NCBI GenBank assembly: GCA_041476545.1
Contig: JBGOTP010000035.1
Coordinates: 1-22,153 of the forward strand
Direction of reading: 5' to 3'
Length of the DNA: 22,153 bases
Source of the DNA: JBGOTP01 sp041476545
Lineage (GTDB): Bacteria > Acidobacteriota > Vicinamibacteria > Vicinamibacterales > CAVVIG01
In this document: positions 15,383 through 22,153 of the stretch, in pieces
Layout: every line of letters starts with the position of its first letter
Numbering within the stretch: position 1 is the stretch's first letter
Notes under the pieces: generated by a model
Databases searched by the model: none
Told to the model about the DNA's origin: nothing
What the model saw: only the letters and a program-made list of their open reading frames with translations
Program-made: the position numbers and the translations under genes

Positions 15383-16399
15383 TTACCCGCCCCGCGTGTG
15401 CATTTCGAGGTGGGGATCCAGACGGAGCGTGCTGACCGGCACGAACCCACGCCGGTCGCCAAGGGCGAGACGCGCCTCGGCGCCGCGATCGGTGCGCGCC
15501 TGCCAGCCAGCGGCAATCTGCTCCCTCAGTTCCTCGACGGACGCGCCACGCCGCACGGCGGCGCGCAGATCGACGCCGCGCGCGGCGTAGAGGCACAGGT
15601 ACCACAGACCGTCGGCGGTCAGCCGGCTGCGATCGCAGCTGCGGCAGAAGGGCTCCGTCGTCGAGGAAATCACTCCGAAGCTGGTGCCGTCGGAGAGCGC
15701 AAAGCGGTCGGCGGGCGCGGACACCGGGGCGTCCAGCGGCGCGATCGGTCCAAAGTGGCTCGACAGTCTGGCGAGAATCTCGCGGCGCGAGACGACGCGT
15801 CCTGGATCCCACTGCGTCGCCCCGCCCACATCCATGTACTCGATGAAACGCACTTCGGCATTGACGGTCCGGCCGTACTCGATCAAATCGACCAGCTCGT
15901 CGTCGTTCACGCCATTGATGACGACGGTGTCCAGTTTGAGGCGGCCGAAGGATCGGCTCGCTGCCGCGATGCCTTCTTGGACCCGGGCGAGGTCGTCGAC
16001 GCGCGTAAGAGCCGCAAATCGATCAGCGTGGAGCGTGTCGAGACTGACGGTAATACGGCGCAGCCCGGCGCGTCGAAGAGCGTCGACCTGGTCCGCGAGC
16101 AGGATGCCGTTGGTGGTTAGAGCGAGGTCGGACAGCCCCGCCTTCGCTGCCAGCATCTCGACAAGCGACGGCAGATCGCGCCGCAGCAGCGGCTCCCCCC
16201 CGGTGAGCCGCACGCGATTCACGCCGAGCGCGATGAAGACATCGACGAGGGCACTGACTTCCTCGAACTGCAGCAGGTCTTCGCGCGGAAGCCACACGTA
16301 GTCCGGCTCCGGCATGCAGTACTGACAGCGCAGGTTGCAGCGGTCGGTCACGGACAGACGCAGGTTGCGAAGCGGCCGGTTGAAGGTATCCTGAATCAC
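15383..16399 (-). CDS. moaA: GTP 3',8-cyclase MoaA (radical SAM)
   Basis: MoaA performs the first step of molybdenum cofactor synthesis, converting GTP to 3',8-cyclo-GTP with S-adenosylmethionine. This 338-aa protein has the radical-SAM cluster CNLRCQYC (Cys21, Cys25, Cys28), a GGEP motif near 67-70, and the second iron-sulphur cluster Cys252, Cys255 and Cys269. It ends in the double glycine required for activity (HTRGG). Length is normal. The GTG at 16399 fits the family N-terminus (RPLRNLRLSVTDRCN follows), though no SD is visible. It stands alone: no other moa gene lies in the window. Divergent from gcvT. Confidence 0.96.
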   Translation of the reverse strand: MIQDTFNRPLRNLRLSVTDRCNLRCQYCMPEPDYVWLPREDLLQFEEVSALVDVFIALGVNRVRLTGGEPLLRRDLPSLVEMLAAKAGLSDLALTTNGILLADQVDALRRAGLRRITVSLDTLHADRFAALTRVDDLARVQEGIAAASRSFGRLKLDTVVINGVNDDELVDLIEYGRTVNAEVRFIEYMDVGGATQWDPGRVVSRREILARLSSHFGPIAPLDAPVSAPADRFALSDGTSFGVISSTTEPFCRSCDRSRLTADGLWYLCLYAARGVDLRAAVRRGASVEELREQIAAGWQARTDRGAEARLALGDRRGFVPVSTLRLDPHLEMHTRGG

Positions 16400-16434
16400 C
16401 AGGAGCGATTATGGCACGCCTTGCAGACAGTTCC

Positions 16435-16463
16435 TTGACCGTCTCGAGCGCGCATAGTACTGT
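16435..16463 (+). promoter_or_regulatory. Possible sigma70 promoter of gcvT
   Basis: TTGACC (16435-16440), a 17-base spacer and TACTGT (16458-16463). The -35 is good and the -10 has two mismatches. It would give transcription from about 16470, supporting translation from the ATG at 16504. No glycine riboswitch is visible in the 104-base gap between moaA and this start. Confidence 0.4.
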
Positions 16464-16503
16464 TGCCCGTTCCGGTCACGCGATCAGTCGTCGCCCACCC
16501 CCA

Positions 16504-17652
16504 ATGGATAGTGCCCAGGTCACGGACTTTCCACTCAAGAAGACGCCGCTTCACGCTCGCCACCTCGCTGCAGGCGGGAAGATGGTCCCCTTCGGCGGCT
16601 GGGACATGCCTGTCGAGTACTCGGGCGTTACAGCCGAACACCTGGCGGTCCGCGAGCGCGTGGGCCTCTTCGACGTCAGCCACATGGGCGAGATCGAGAT
16701 CGCCGGCAAGGATGCGCTGGCCGCCGTCCAGACGATCTCCTGCAACGACGCGTCGAAACTGCACATCGGGCAGGCGCAGTACTCCGGGCTGCTGACACCG
16801 CAGGGCACGTTTGTCGACGATCTGCTGGTGTACCGCCTCGCGACTCAACATTTCCTGCTCGTGGTGAATGCGTCGCACATCGCAGCGGATTACGCGCACA
16901 TCGTCGAACACATTGCACCGCTTGGCGGAGCGGTCGCGGTCGACGCGAGCTCGCGTTATGCGCTCCTCGCCGTGCAGGGACCGCGGGCACTCGACGTCCT
17001 GCAGCCATTGACGGGCGTGGATCTGTCCTCCATCAAGTACTATTGGTTCGCGCATGGCGAGGTCGCCAGCGTCCGCGCAACCATTTCACGCACCGGCTAC
17101 ACCGGCGAGGACGGATTTGAAATCTTCGTGCCGCCACAGTCCGCGGACCGCCTGTGGCAGTCGATCGTCGCGGCCGGGGCATCCGCCGGTCTGGTTCCCT
17201 GCGGGCTCGGCGCCAGAGACACGTTGCGCCTCGAAGCAGGAATGCGGTTGCACGGTAACGATATCGACCAGACAACGACGGTGCTCGAGGCGGACCTGAA
17301 CTGGATCGTCGGCTGGAAGAAGAGCGACTTCGTCGGGGCGGCGGCCCTCCGCACGCAGAAGGCGGACGGCGTCGCGCGGAAGCTTGTGGGTTTCGAGATG
17401 CGCGATCGCGGCATCGCGCGTCACGGCTACGACATCTACATGGGGAACACGAAGGCGGGCGTCGTCACGAGCGGGACGCAGACACCCTATTTGAAGAAGG
17501 CCATCGGCATGGGCTACCTGCCGATTCAACACACAGCGGTTGGCGCTGAGTTCGATGTGGAGATCCGCGGCCGCCGGACCCGCGCGGCCGTGGTCCCGAT
17601 GCCGTTTTATAAGAGAGCTGAACGGCAGGCCTCAAGGCCTGCACTACAGTAG
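16504..17652 (+). CDS. gcvT: Glycine cleavage system T protein (aminomethyltransferase)
   Basis: GcvT transfers the aminomethyl carbon from lipoylated GcvH to tetrahydrofolate. The 382-aa protein shows the family landmarks: MVPFGGWDMPVEYSG near 27-41, FDVSHMGE (56-63), the VDDLLVYR segment with the catalytic Asp (about 105), YTGEDGFEIF, and LRLEAGMRLHGND. The start is debatable. ATG 16504 matches the family N-terminus (LKKTPLHARH follows). ATG 16411 has a strong AGGAG (16401-16405) five bases upstream and would add 31 residues, but would leave only 11 bases before moaA. The last eight residues come from a REP-like palindrome that supplies the stop codon; the usual family end is near PFYKR. 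Confidence 0.94.
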   Translation: MDSAQVTDFPLKKTPLHARHLAAGGKMVPFGGWDMPVEYSGVTAEHLAVRERVGLFDVSHMGEIEIAGKDALAAVQTISCNDASKLHIGQAQYSGLLTPQGTFVDDLLVYRLATQHFLLVVNASHIAADYAHIVEHIAPLGGAVAVDASSRYALLAVQGPRALDVLQPLTGVDLSSIKYYWFAHGEVASVRATISRTGYTGEDGFEIFVPPQSADRLWQSIVAAGASAGLVPCGLGARDTLRLEAGMRLHGNDIDQTTTVLEADLNWIVGWKKSDFVGAAALRTQKADGVARKLVGFEMRDRGIARHGYDIYMGNTKAGVVTSGTQTPYLKKAIGMGYLPIQHTAVGAEFDVEIRGRRTRAAVVPMPFYKRAERQASRPALQ

Positions 17653-17678
17653 CTCGTAGTGCAGGACTTCAGCCCTGC
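17625..17678. repeat. REP-like inverted palindrome pair
   Basis: Two similar hairpin units in opposite orientation. Unit 1 has GCAGGCCT/AGGCCTGC (17625-17642) followed by ACTAC. Unit 2 begins GTAGT and continues GCAGGACT/AGCCCTGC (17656-17678). Reverse-complemented, unit 2 matches unit 1 at 20 of 23 positions. The two ACTAC/GTAGT arms can pair to join the units. This is the form of a bacterial REP/BIME element. It overlaps the 3' end of gcvT and ends 15 bases before the gcvH start. Confidence 0.7.
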
Positions 17679-17693
17679 TTCTGGAGATTCGCG

Positions 17694-18068
17694 ATGTCGT
17701 ATCCGGCCGGTTACAAGTACACCAAAGACCACGAATGGATCGACCTCGCTGGCGACAAAGGCCGGATTGGCATCACGGCGTATGCGCAGCAGCAGCTGGG
17801 CGACGTCGTCTACATCGATCTCCCGGATGTTGGCGCCATGTTGACGTCGGGACAGTCGTTCGGGACCATCGAATCAGTGAAGGCGGTTTCGGAACTCTAC
17901 GCGCCGGTCTCGGGTGAGGTTGTCGAGGTCAACATCGCCCTGAAGCAGAAGCCCGAGGCGGTGAACGCGGATGCGCATGGAAGCTGGATGATTGTGCTCA
18001 GGCTCTCGAATCCCGGCGAGACGAGCACGCTCCTCGACGCCACGCAATACGCAGAGCTCGTCAAGTAG
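17694..18068 (+). CDS. gcvH: Glycine cleavage system H protein (lipoyl carrier)
   Basis: GcvH carries the aminomethyl group on a lipoyl arm between GcvP, GcvT and dihydrolipoamide dehydrogenase. The 124-aa protein has the lipoylation motif ESVKAVSE with Lys63, and the flanking AxVSGEVVEVN strand typical of the family. Length is normal. The ATG at 17694 has GGAG seven bases upstream. It lies 41 bases after gcvT and 16 bases before gcvP in one operon. The gap to gcvT is largely the REP-like palindrome, which could alter the ratio of GcvT to GcvH and GcvP. Confidence 0.97.
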   Translation: MSYPAGYKYTKDHEWIDLAGDKGRIGITAYAQQQLGDVVYIDLPDVGAMLTSGQSFGTIESVKAVSELYAPVSGEVVEVNIALKQKPEAVNADAHGSWMIVLRLSNPGETSTLLDATQYAELVK

Positions 18069-18084
18069 GCCCGACCGGTTCGCC

Positions 18085-20982
18085 ATGACCTTCGACCCCG
18101 AGTCGTTTCAATCCCGCCACATCGGCCCCGACACCGGCGCCGCCACGACCATGCTCAGCGTGATCGGCGCCTCCTCGATGGACGCCTTGATCGACGAGGC
18201 GATCCCCTCCCGCATCCGTCTGTCGAAGGCCCTCAACCTGCCGCGGGGCCAGACCGAGCATCAGTTTCTGCGGGGCCTGCGCGACATCGCGGCTCGCAAT
18301 CAGATGTTCAAGTCGTACATCGGACTCGGGTACTACGACTGCGTCACGCCGAGCGTGATTCTGCGCAATGTCTTTGAGAACCCGGGCTGGTACACGCCCT
18401 ACACGCCGTATCAGGCCGAAATCGCCCAGGGCCGCCTCGAAGGGCTCCTGAATTTCCAGACGCTCGTCGCGGACCTGACGGGGATGGAAGTGGCCAACGC
18501 GTCGCTGCTGGACGAAGCCACCGCCGCGGCGGAGGCCATGACGATGCTGCACCGCGTCCAGGCCAGGCGCATCGACCAGATCGCCGGGCCGGCGCGGTTC
18601 TTCGTGGCGGACTCCTGCTTCCCACAGACGATCGACGTCCTCCGTGCGCGGGCGGAACCGCTCGGCATCGAACTCATCGTCGGTGACGTCCACGCGGCGG
18701 AGTTTGGCGCAAGCGTCTTCGGCGCGCTGGTGCAAACGCCCGACGAAAACGGCGCCGTTCACGATATTCGCGAGTGGGTCGGCCGTGCGAGGGCCGCCGG
18801 AGTACTGGTGGCCGTCGGAACAGACCTCCTGAGTCTGGTGTTGCTGACGCCACCAGGCGAGATGGGCGCCGACATCGTGTTTGGCAACTCGCAGCGATTT
18901 GGCGTGCCGATGGGGTATGGCGGTCCACACGCCGCCTTCTTCGCGACACGGGAGAAGCACATCCGGCAGGCGCCGGGACGCATTATCGGCGTCTCGGTCG
19001 ATGCGCACGGCCACCGCGCGTACCGGATGTCGCTGCAGACACGCGAGCAGCACATACGCCGCGAGAAAGCCACCTCGAACATCTGCACCGCTCAGGCGCT
19101 GCTGGCGAACATCGCGGGCTTCTACGCCGTCTATCACGGGCCGGCGGGCTTGACGCAGATTGCGCGACATGTCCACGCGCGCGCGAATCGCCTCGCGCGC
19201 GCGCTCGCGGCCCTCGGCGTTCGTCAGCGGAACGACGTGTTCTTCGACACCTTGCGGCTTGAAGGCGCGTCTGCCGCGCGCGTTCGCGGGCTCGCTCTTG
19301 CCGCCCGTCTGAATTTTCGCTATCGAGACGACGGTATCAACATCGCGGTTGACGAGACGACAAACGACCAGGACATCGAGGCCATCGTCGGCGTGTTCGC
19401 GACAGCGATGGGGAAGACGTCCTCGCCGTCGGATCACGCCGACCAGCCATCCGCCGTGAGCGGCGGGACGGCTGAAGACGGTTTTCCGGTGGGACTCGCT
19501 CGGACGTCGCCATTCCTGACGCATCCGGTGTTCAGCCGGCATCGCTCGGAGACCAAGATGATGCGCTACATCCGCAGTCTCGAGCGGAAGGACATCGGCC
19601 TCGATACGTCGATGATTCCGCTCGGCTCCTGCACGATGAAACTGAACGCGGCGTCCGAGATGCTGCCGGTCACATGGCCGGAATTCTCGCGACCGCATCC
19701 GTTCGTGCCCGTGGAGCAGATGGCCGGCTATCAGGAGATCTTCCGGGAGATCGAACAGGCGCTCTGTGAGATCACGGGGTTCGCGGCGGTCTCGCTCCAG
19801 CCCAATTCTGGCGCTCAGGGCGAGTACGCCGGTTTGATGGTGATTCGTGCATTTCATCGGGACCGTGGTGACACGGCTCGCGACGTGGTGCTCATCCCCG
19901 CGTCGGCTCATGGCACCAATCCGGCGAGTGCGGTCATGGTGGGCATGCGGGTTGTGGTTGTTGCCAGCACGACGGACGGCAACATCGACGTGAACGACCT
20001 TCGCGCAAAAGCTGAGGAGCACCGTCAGCGACTCGCCGCGTTCATGGTGACCTATCCGTCGACGCACGGTGTCTACGAGGAGAGCATTCGCGACATCTGC
20101 GCGATCGTCCACGAGCACGGCGGCCAGGTGTACATGGACGGCGCGAACATGAACGCCCAGGTTGGCCTGACGAGTCCAGCGACGATTGGCGCCGATGTCT
20201 GTCACCTGAACCTCCACAAGACGTTCAGCATTCCGCACGGTGGCGGCGGCCCCGGCATGGGGCCCATCGGGGTGGCGGCGCACCTCGCGCCGTATCTGCC
20301 CGGACATCCGGTCGTCAGAACCGGCGGCTCGAAAGCCATTCATGCGCTGTCTGCCGCGCCCTGGAGCAGCGCCAGCATCCTGCTGATCTCGTACGCGTAC
20401 ATCAAGATGCTGGGCGGCGACGGGATGACCGACGCCACCCGTTACGCTATTCTGAGCGCCAACTACATCAAGTCGCGGCTCGAGACCTACTACCCGGTGC
20501 TCTACACGAGACCAAACGGTCGCGTCGCGCACGAGATGATCTTCGACCTGCGTCCCCTCAAGCAGGCAAGCGGGGGAGCGATCGACGAAACCGACGTCGC
20601 CAAACGGCTGATGGACTATGGCTTCCACGCGCCGACGGTGTCGTTTCCGGTGGCGGGAACGCTGATGATTGAGCCGACCGAGAGCGAGCCGAAGGAGGAG
20701 CTCGATCGCTTCTGCGACGCGATGATCGCGATTCGAAGCGAAATCCAAGCGGTCATCGATGGCAAGGCTGATCCGAAGGACAACGTGCTGAAGAACGCTC
20801 CTCACACCGCGGCTGCAGTGGCTGCCGACCACTGGACGCATCCCTATTCACGAGAGCAGGCGGCCTTTCCGCTGCCCTACGTGCGCGCGGCCAAGTTCTG
20901 GCCAAGCGTCGGCCGCATCGACAACCCCTACGGCGACCGCCATCTCGTCTGCGCCTGCCCGCCTCTCGAGAGCTACGCGTAG
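18085..20982 (+). CDS. gcvP: Glycine dehydrogenase (decarboxylating), GcvP, single-chain form
   Basis: GcvP decarboxylates glycine using pyridoxal phosphate and loads the aminomethyl group on GcvH. The 965-aa protein is the fused form (two homologous halves, about 1-450 and 480-965) rather than split GcvPA/GcvPB. The PLP lysine is Lys712 in NLHKTFSIPHGGGGPG. The first half carries the matching NSQRFGVPMGYGGPH segment, which lacks Lys as in the family. The C-terminus reads PYGDRHLVCACPP. The ATG at 18085 begins the family N-terminus (ESFQSRHIGPD), 16 bases after the gcvH stop, with no strong SD. The last 10 bases overlap the convergent aminotransferase gene. Confidence 0.97.
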   Translation: MTFDPESFQSRHIGPDTGAATTMLSVIGASSMDALIDEAIPSRIRLSKALNLPRGQTEHQFLRGLRDIAARNQMFKSYIGLGYYDCVTPSVILRNVFENPGWYTPYTPYQAEIAQGRLEGLLNFQTLVADLTGMEVANASLLDEATAAAEAMTMLHRVQARRIDQIAGPARFFVADSCFPQTIDVLRARAEPLGIELIVGDVHAAEFGASVFGALVQTPDENGAVHDIREWVGRARAAGVLVAVGTDLLSLVLLTPPGEMGADIVFGNSQRFGVPMGYGGPHAAFFATREKHIRQAPGRIIGVSVDAHGHRAYRMSLQTREQHIRREKATSNICTAQALLANIAGFYAVYHGPAGLTQIARHVHARANRLARALAALGVRQRNDVFFDTLRLEGASAARVRGLALAARLNFRYRDDGINIAVDETTNDQDIEAIVGVFATAMGKTSSPSDHADQPSAVSGGTAEDGFPVGLARTSPFLTHPVFSRHRSETKMMRYIRSLERKDIGLDTSMIPLGSCTMKLNAASEMLPVTWPEFSRPHPFVPVEQMAGYQEIFREIEQALCEITGFAAVSLQPNSGAQGEYAGLMVIRAFHRDRGDTARDVVLIPASAHGTNPASAVMVGMRVVVVASTTDGNIDVNDLRAKAEEHRQRLAAFMVTYPSTHGVYEESIRDICAIVHEHGGQVYMDGANMNAQVGLTSPATIGADVCHLNLHKTFSIPHGGGGPGMGPIGVAAHLAPYLPGHPVVRTGGSKAIHALSAAPWSSASILLISYAYIKMLGGDGMTDATRYAILSANYIKSRLETYYPVLYTRPNGRVAHEMIFDLRPLKQASGGAIDETDVAKRLMDYGFHAPTVSFPVAGTLMIEPTESEPKEELDRFCDAMIAIRSEIQAVIDGKADPKDNVLKNAPHTAAAVAADHWTHPYSREQAAFPLPYVRAAKFWPSVGRIDNPYGDRHLVCACPPLESYA

Positions 20983-21911
20983 GGATCGGAGGTTGGAGGG
21001 TAGAGGGTAGGGGCTCGGGCTTCCGGTCGCGGGTGTGTCGCGTACGCGCGCTTGCGATACCCGTCGAGAAGCGACCTGGTCACCGGACCAGGCGTGCCGG
21101 ACCCAATCGTCCGGTCATCGACCTTCACGATCGGCACGACCTCGCGTGTCGTGCTGGTGAGAAATGCCTCGTCCGCGCCAAAGAGGTCCCCGTCTTTCAG
21201 CGTGCGCTCGCGAACCCGAATCCCGACGTCGGCGCCCACTTCAAACAGAAACTCGCGGGTGAGTCCCGCGAGCAGGCCTGCATCGAGCGGCGGCGTGAGC
21301 GCGATGCCTTCCTTCACCACAAACAGGTTGGCGGTCGTGCACTCCGCCAGTTCCCCCCGGTAGTTGCGCATCACGCCTTCGAACGCGCCGCGCCTGAACG
21401 CTTCCTGCATCGCAAGCGCGTTATTCAGAAGGTTGTTGGATTTGATCAGGGGATTCACCGATCCCGGATGATTCCTGACAATCGGCACGAGCGCGACTTT
21501 GACGCCCCGTTCGAAAACCTCGGGCGCGGGATCGACCTGGGGTTTCACGATCACAACGACTGAGGACTCCTGGCAGGCCGCCGGGTCGTACGACAGCTCA
21601 CCGATCCCCCGGGTGACGAGAATGCGAATGTAGGCTTCGCTGGACCCGTCGCGCGCCCCGAGTCCGGCCGCGTCCATCGTCTCGTGGAAACGCCGGTCGA
21701 TTTCCGCGTCGGGGAGCGGGACCGACAACGTGAGCATCTCCGCGGACTTGCGGAGCCGCCACATGTGGCGATCGAACAGGAACGGCTCGCCGTTGTAGGT
21801 GCGCAACGTCTCGTAGACACCTTCGCCGTACAGAAACCCGTGATCGAAGACCGAAATCACCGCGTGCGCCTGGTCGAACACGCGCCCGTTGACGTTGACG
21901 AAGGCAGCCAT
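20973..21911 (-). CDS. Class IV aminotransferase (branched-chain or D-amino acid type)
   Basis: A 312-aa PLP-dependent transaminase of fold type IV. Landmarks are GFLYGEGVYETLR (25-37), the PLP lysine Lys157 in LIKSNNLLNNA, Glu190 with ECTTANLF (190-197), and STTREV near the C-terminus. This family includes branched-chain aminotransferase (ilvE), D-amino-acid aminotransferase and aminodeoxychorismate lyase. The general shape resembles branched-chain enzymes, but I cannot assign the substrate by eye. The final 20 or so residues (Pro/Thr/Tyr-rich) are encoded by a purine-rich repeat and by bases overlapping gcvP, beyond the usual family end. ATG at 21911; SD weak. Confidence 0.88.
   Translation of the reverse strand: MAAFVNVNGRVFDQAHAVISVFDHGFLYGEGVYETLRTYNGEPFLFDRHMWRLRKSAEMLTLSVPLPDAEIDRRFHETMDAAGLGARDGSSEAYIRILVTRGIGELSYDPAACQESSVVVIVKPQVDPAPEVFERGVKVALVPIVRNHPGSVNPLIKSNNLLNNALAMQEAFRRGAFEGVMRNYRGELAECTTANLFVVKEGIALTPPLDAGLLAGLTREFLFEVGADVGIRVRERTLKDGDLFGADEAFLTSTTREVVPIVKVDDRTIGSGTPGPVTRSLLDGYRKRAYATHPRPEARAPTLYPPTSDPYA
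20988..21013. repeat. Purine-rich short tandem repeat
   Basis: On the plus strand a 26-base run contains only G, A and T, with imperfect copies of GAGGGTA (for example GGAGGGTAGAGGGTAGGGG). It lies just after the gcvP stop and encodes, on the minus strand, the Pro/Thr/Tyr-rich tail of the aminotransferase. It has four G-runs of three or four and so might fold as a G-quadruplex on the plus strand. Confidence 0.5.
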
Positions 21912-21937
21912 TGCGTCGAGCGTACCATACAGTAGTA

Positions 21938-21961
21938 TTCCTCTGTGTCCTCCGTGGTGAA
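21938..21961 (+). repeat. Candidate dispersed intergenic repeat
   Basis: The segment TCTGTGTCCTCCGTGGTGAA and its flanks in the gap between the aminotransferase and nnr resemble a short motif I recall from intergenic regions of many environmental bacterial genomes. Only one copy is present in this window, so the repeat status cannot be shown here. Confidence 0.3.
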
Positions 21962-21982
21962 TCAGCGCTTCAAGAACGCTAC

Positions 21983-22153
21983 ATGCGCGTCCTGACCTCC
22001 TCCCAGATGCGCGAGGCCGACCGTCGCACCATCGACGAGATCGGCATCCCGTCCGTCGTGCTGATGGAGAACGCCGGCCGCCAGGTCGTTGCGGCCATCG
22101 AGACGGTGCACGGGGACCTCCTCGAAGGGCACGTCGCCGTGCTGTGCGGACGC
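21983..22153 (+). CDS. nnr: NAD(P)H-hydrate epimerase domain, YjeF N-terminal (3' end outside window)
   Basis: The first 57 codons of a gene running off the right edge, with no stop. The translation begins MRVLTSSQMREADRR, then IPSVVLMENAGR at about residues 22-33, and ends in VAVLCGR, just where the family continues with GNNGGDG. This is the start of the YjeF N-terminal domain, which interconverts damaged R and S NAD(P)H hydrates. Whether the C-terminal dehydratase domain is fused, as in bifunctional Nnr, lies outside the window. The gene is divergent from the aminotransferase with a 71-base gap. Confidence 0.9.
   Translation, partial: MRVLTSSQMREADRRTIDEIGIPSVVLMENAGRQVVAAIETVHGDLLEGHVAVLCGR

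Noticed and set aside
16400..16503. Glycine riboswitch upstream of gcvT
   Set aside because: Glycine riboswitches often precede gcvT, but the gap is only about 100 bases and I see none of the conserved paired aptamer elements.
18061..20841. 926-residue open frame on the minus strand opposite gcvP
   Set aside because: It is an antisense shadow of gcvP caused by high GC at third codon positions; the translation is Arg/His/Val-rich with no recognisable domain, while the plus frame is an unmistakable GcvP.

Overview
The window is a GC-rich (roughly 64%) bacterial chromosome segment with Gram-negative envelope features: a beta-barrel outer-membrane protein, a lipoprotein and a periplasmic adaptor. 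Gene content, protein style and the orphan-permease logic described below suggest an Acidobacteriota genome, possibly Vicinamibacteria. That placement is an inference; no rRNA or other marker is present. Most of the window is housekeeping, with one accessory-looking regulatory and transport block in the middle (about 7.4-15.4 kb).

Left part (1-5.2 kb): the 3' part of priA (replication restart helicase) converges on an operon of an HU/IHF-type DNA-binding protein and an M50 membrane metalloprotease joined by an ATGA overlap. Divergent from these is der (ribosome-assembly GTPase), followed by a MerR-family regulator and tRNA-Pro(GGG). The HU gene has a near-consensus sigma70 promoter with a perfect 13-bp palindrome filling its spacer.

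5.2-7.4 kb: envelope genes. A glycine-zipper lipoprotein has a structured leader, an outer-membrane beta-barrel protein has a strong intrinsic terminator, and there is a small zinc-ribbon membrane protein.

7.4-15.4 kb: on the minus strand lies an operon of periplasmic adaptor (HlyD/MacA type), two MacB/LolD-type ATPases, an NtrC-family response regulator with a GAFTDA loop, and an NtrY-like kinase with almost no extracytoplasmic domain. No FtsX-type permease is encoded with them. The operon is preceded by a well-spaced -24/-12 (sigma54) promoter, an IHF-like site and a dyad upstream site. Divergently transcribed is a second NtrC-like protein with a pseudo-receiver (phospho-Asp to Asn, Lys to Glu, Thr to Gly) and no GAFTGA loop, followed by two single-domain receivers. 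This intergenic region and its two opposed regulators, one able to work with sigma54 and one apparently not, are the most interesting part of the window.

15.4-22.15 kb: moaA (molybdenum cofactor), the glycine cleavage operon gcvT-gcvH-gcvP with a REP-like palindrome that supplies the last codons of gcvT, a class IV aminotransferase, and the start of nnr (NAD(P)HX repair). Many coding ORFs have long open antisense frames because of high GC; these were not annotated.
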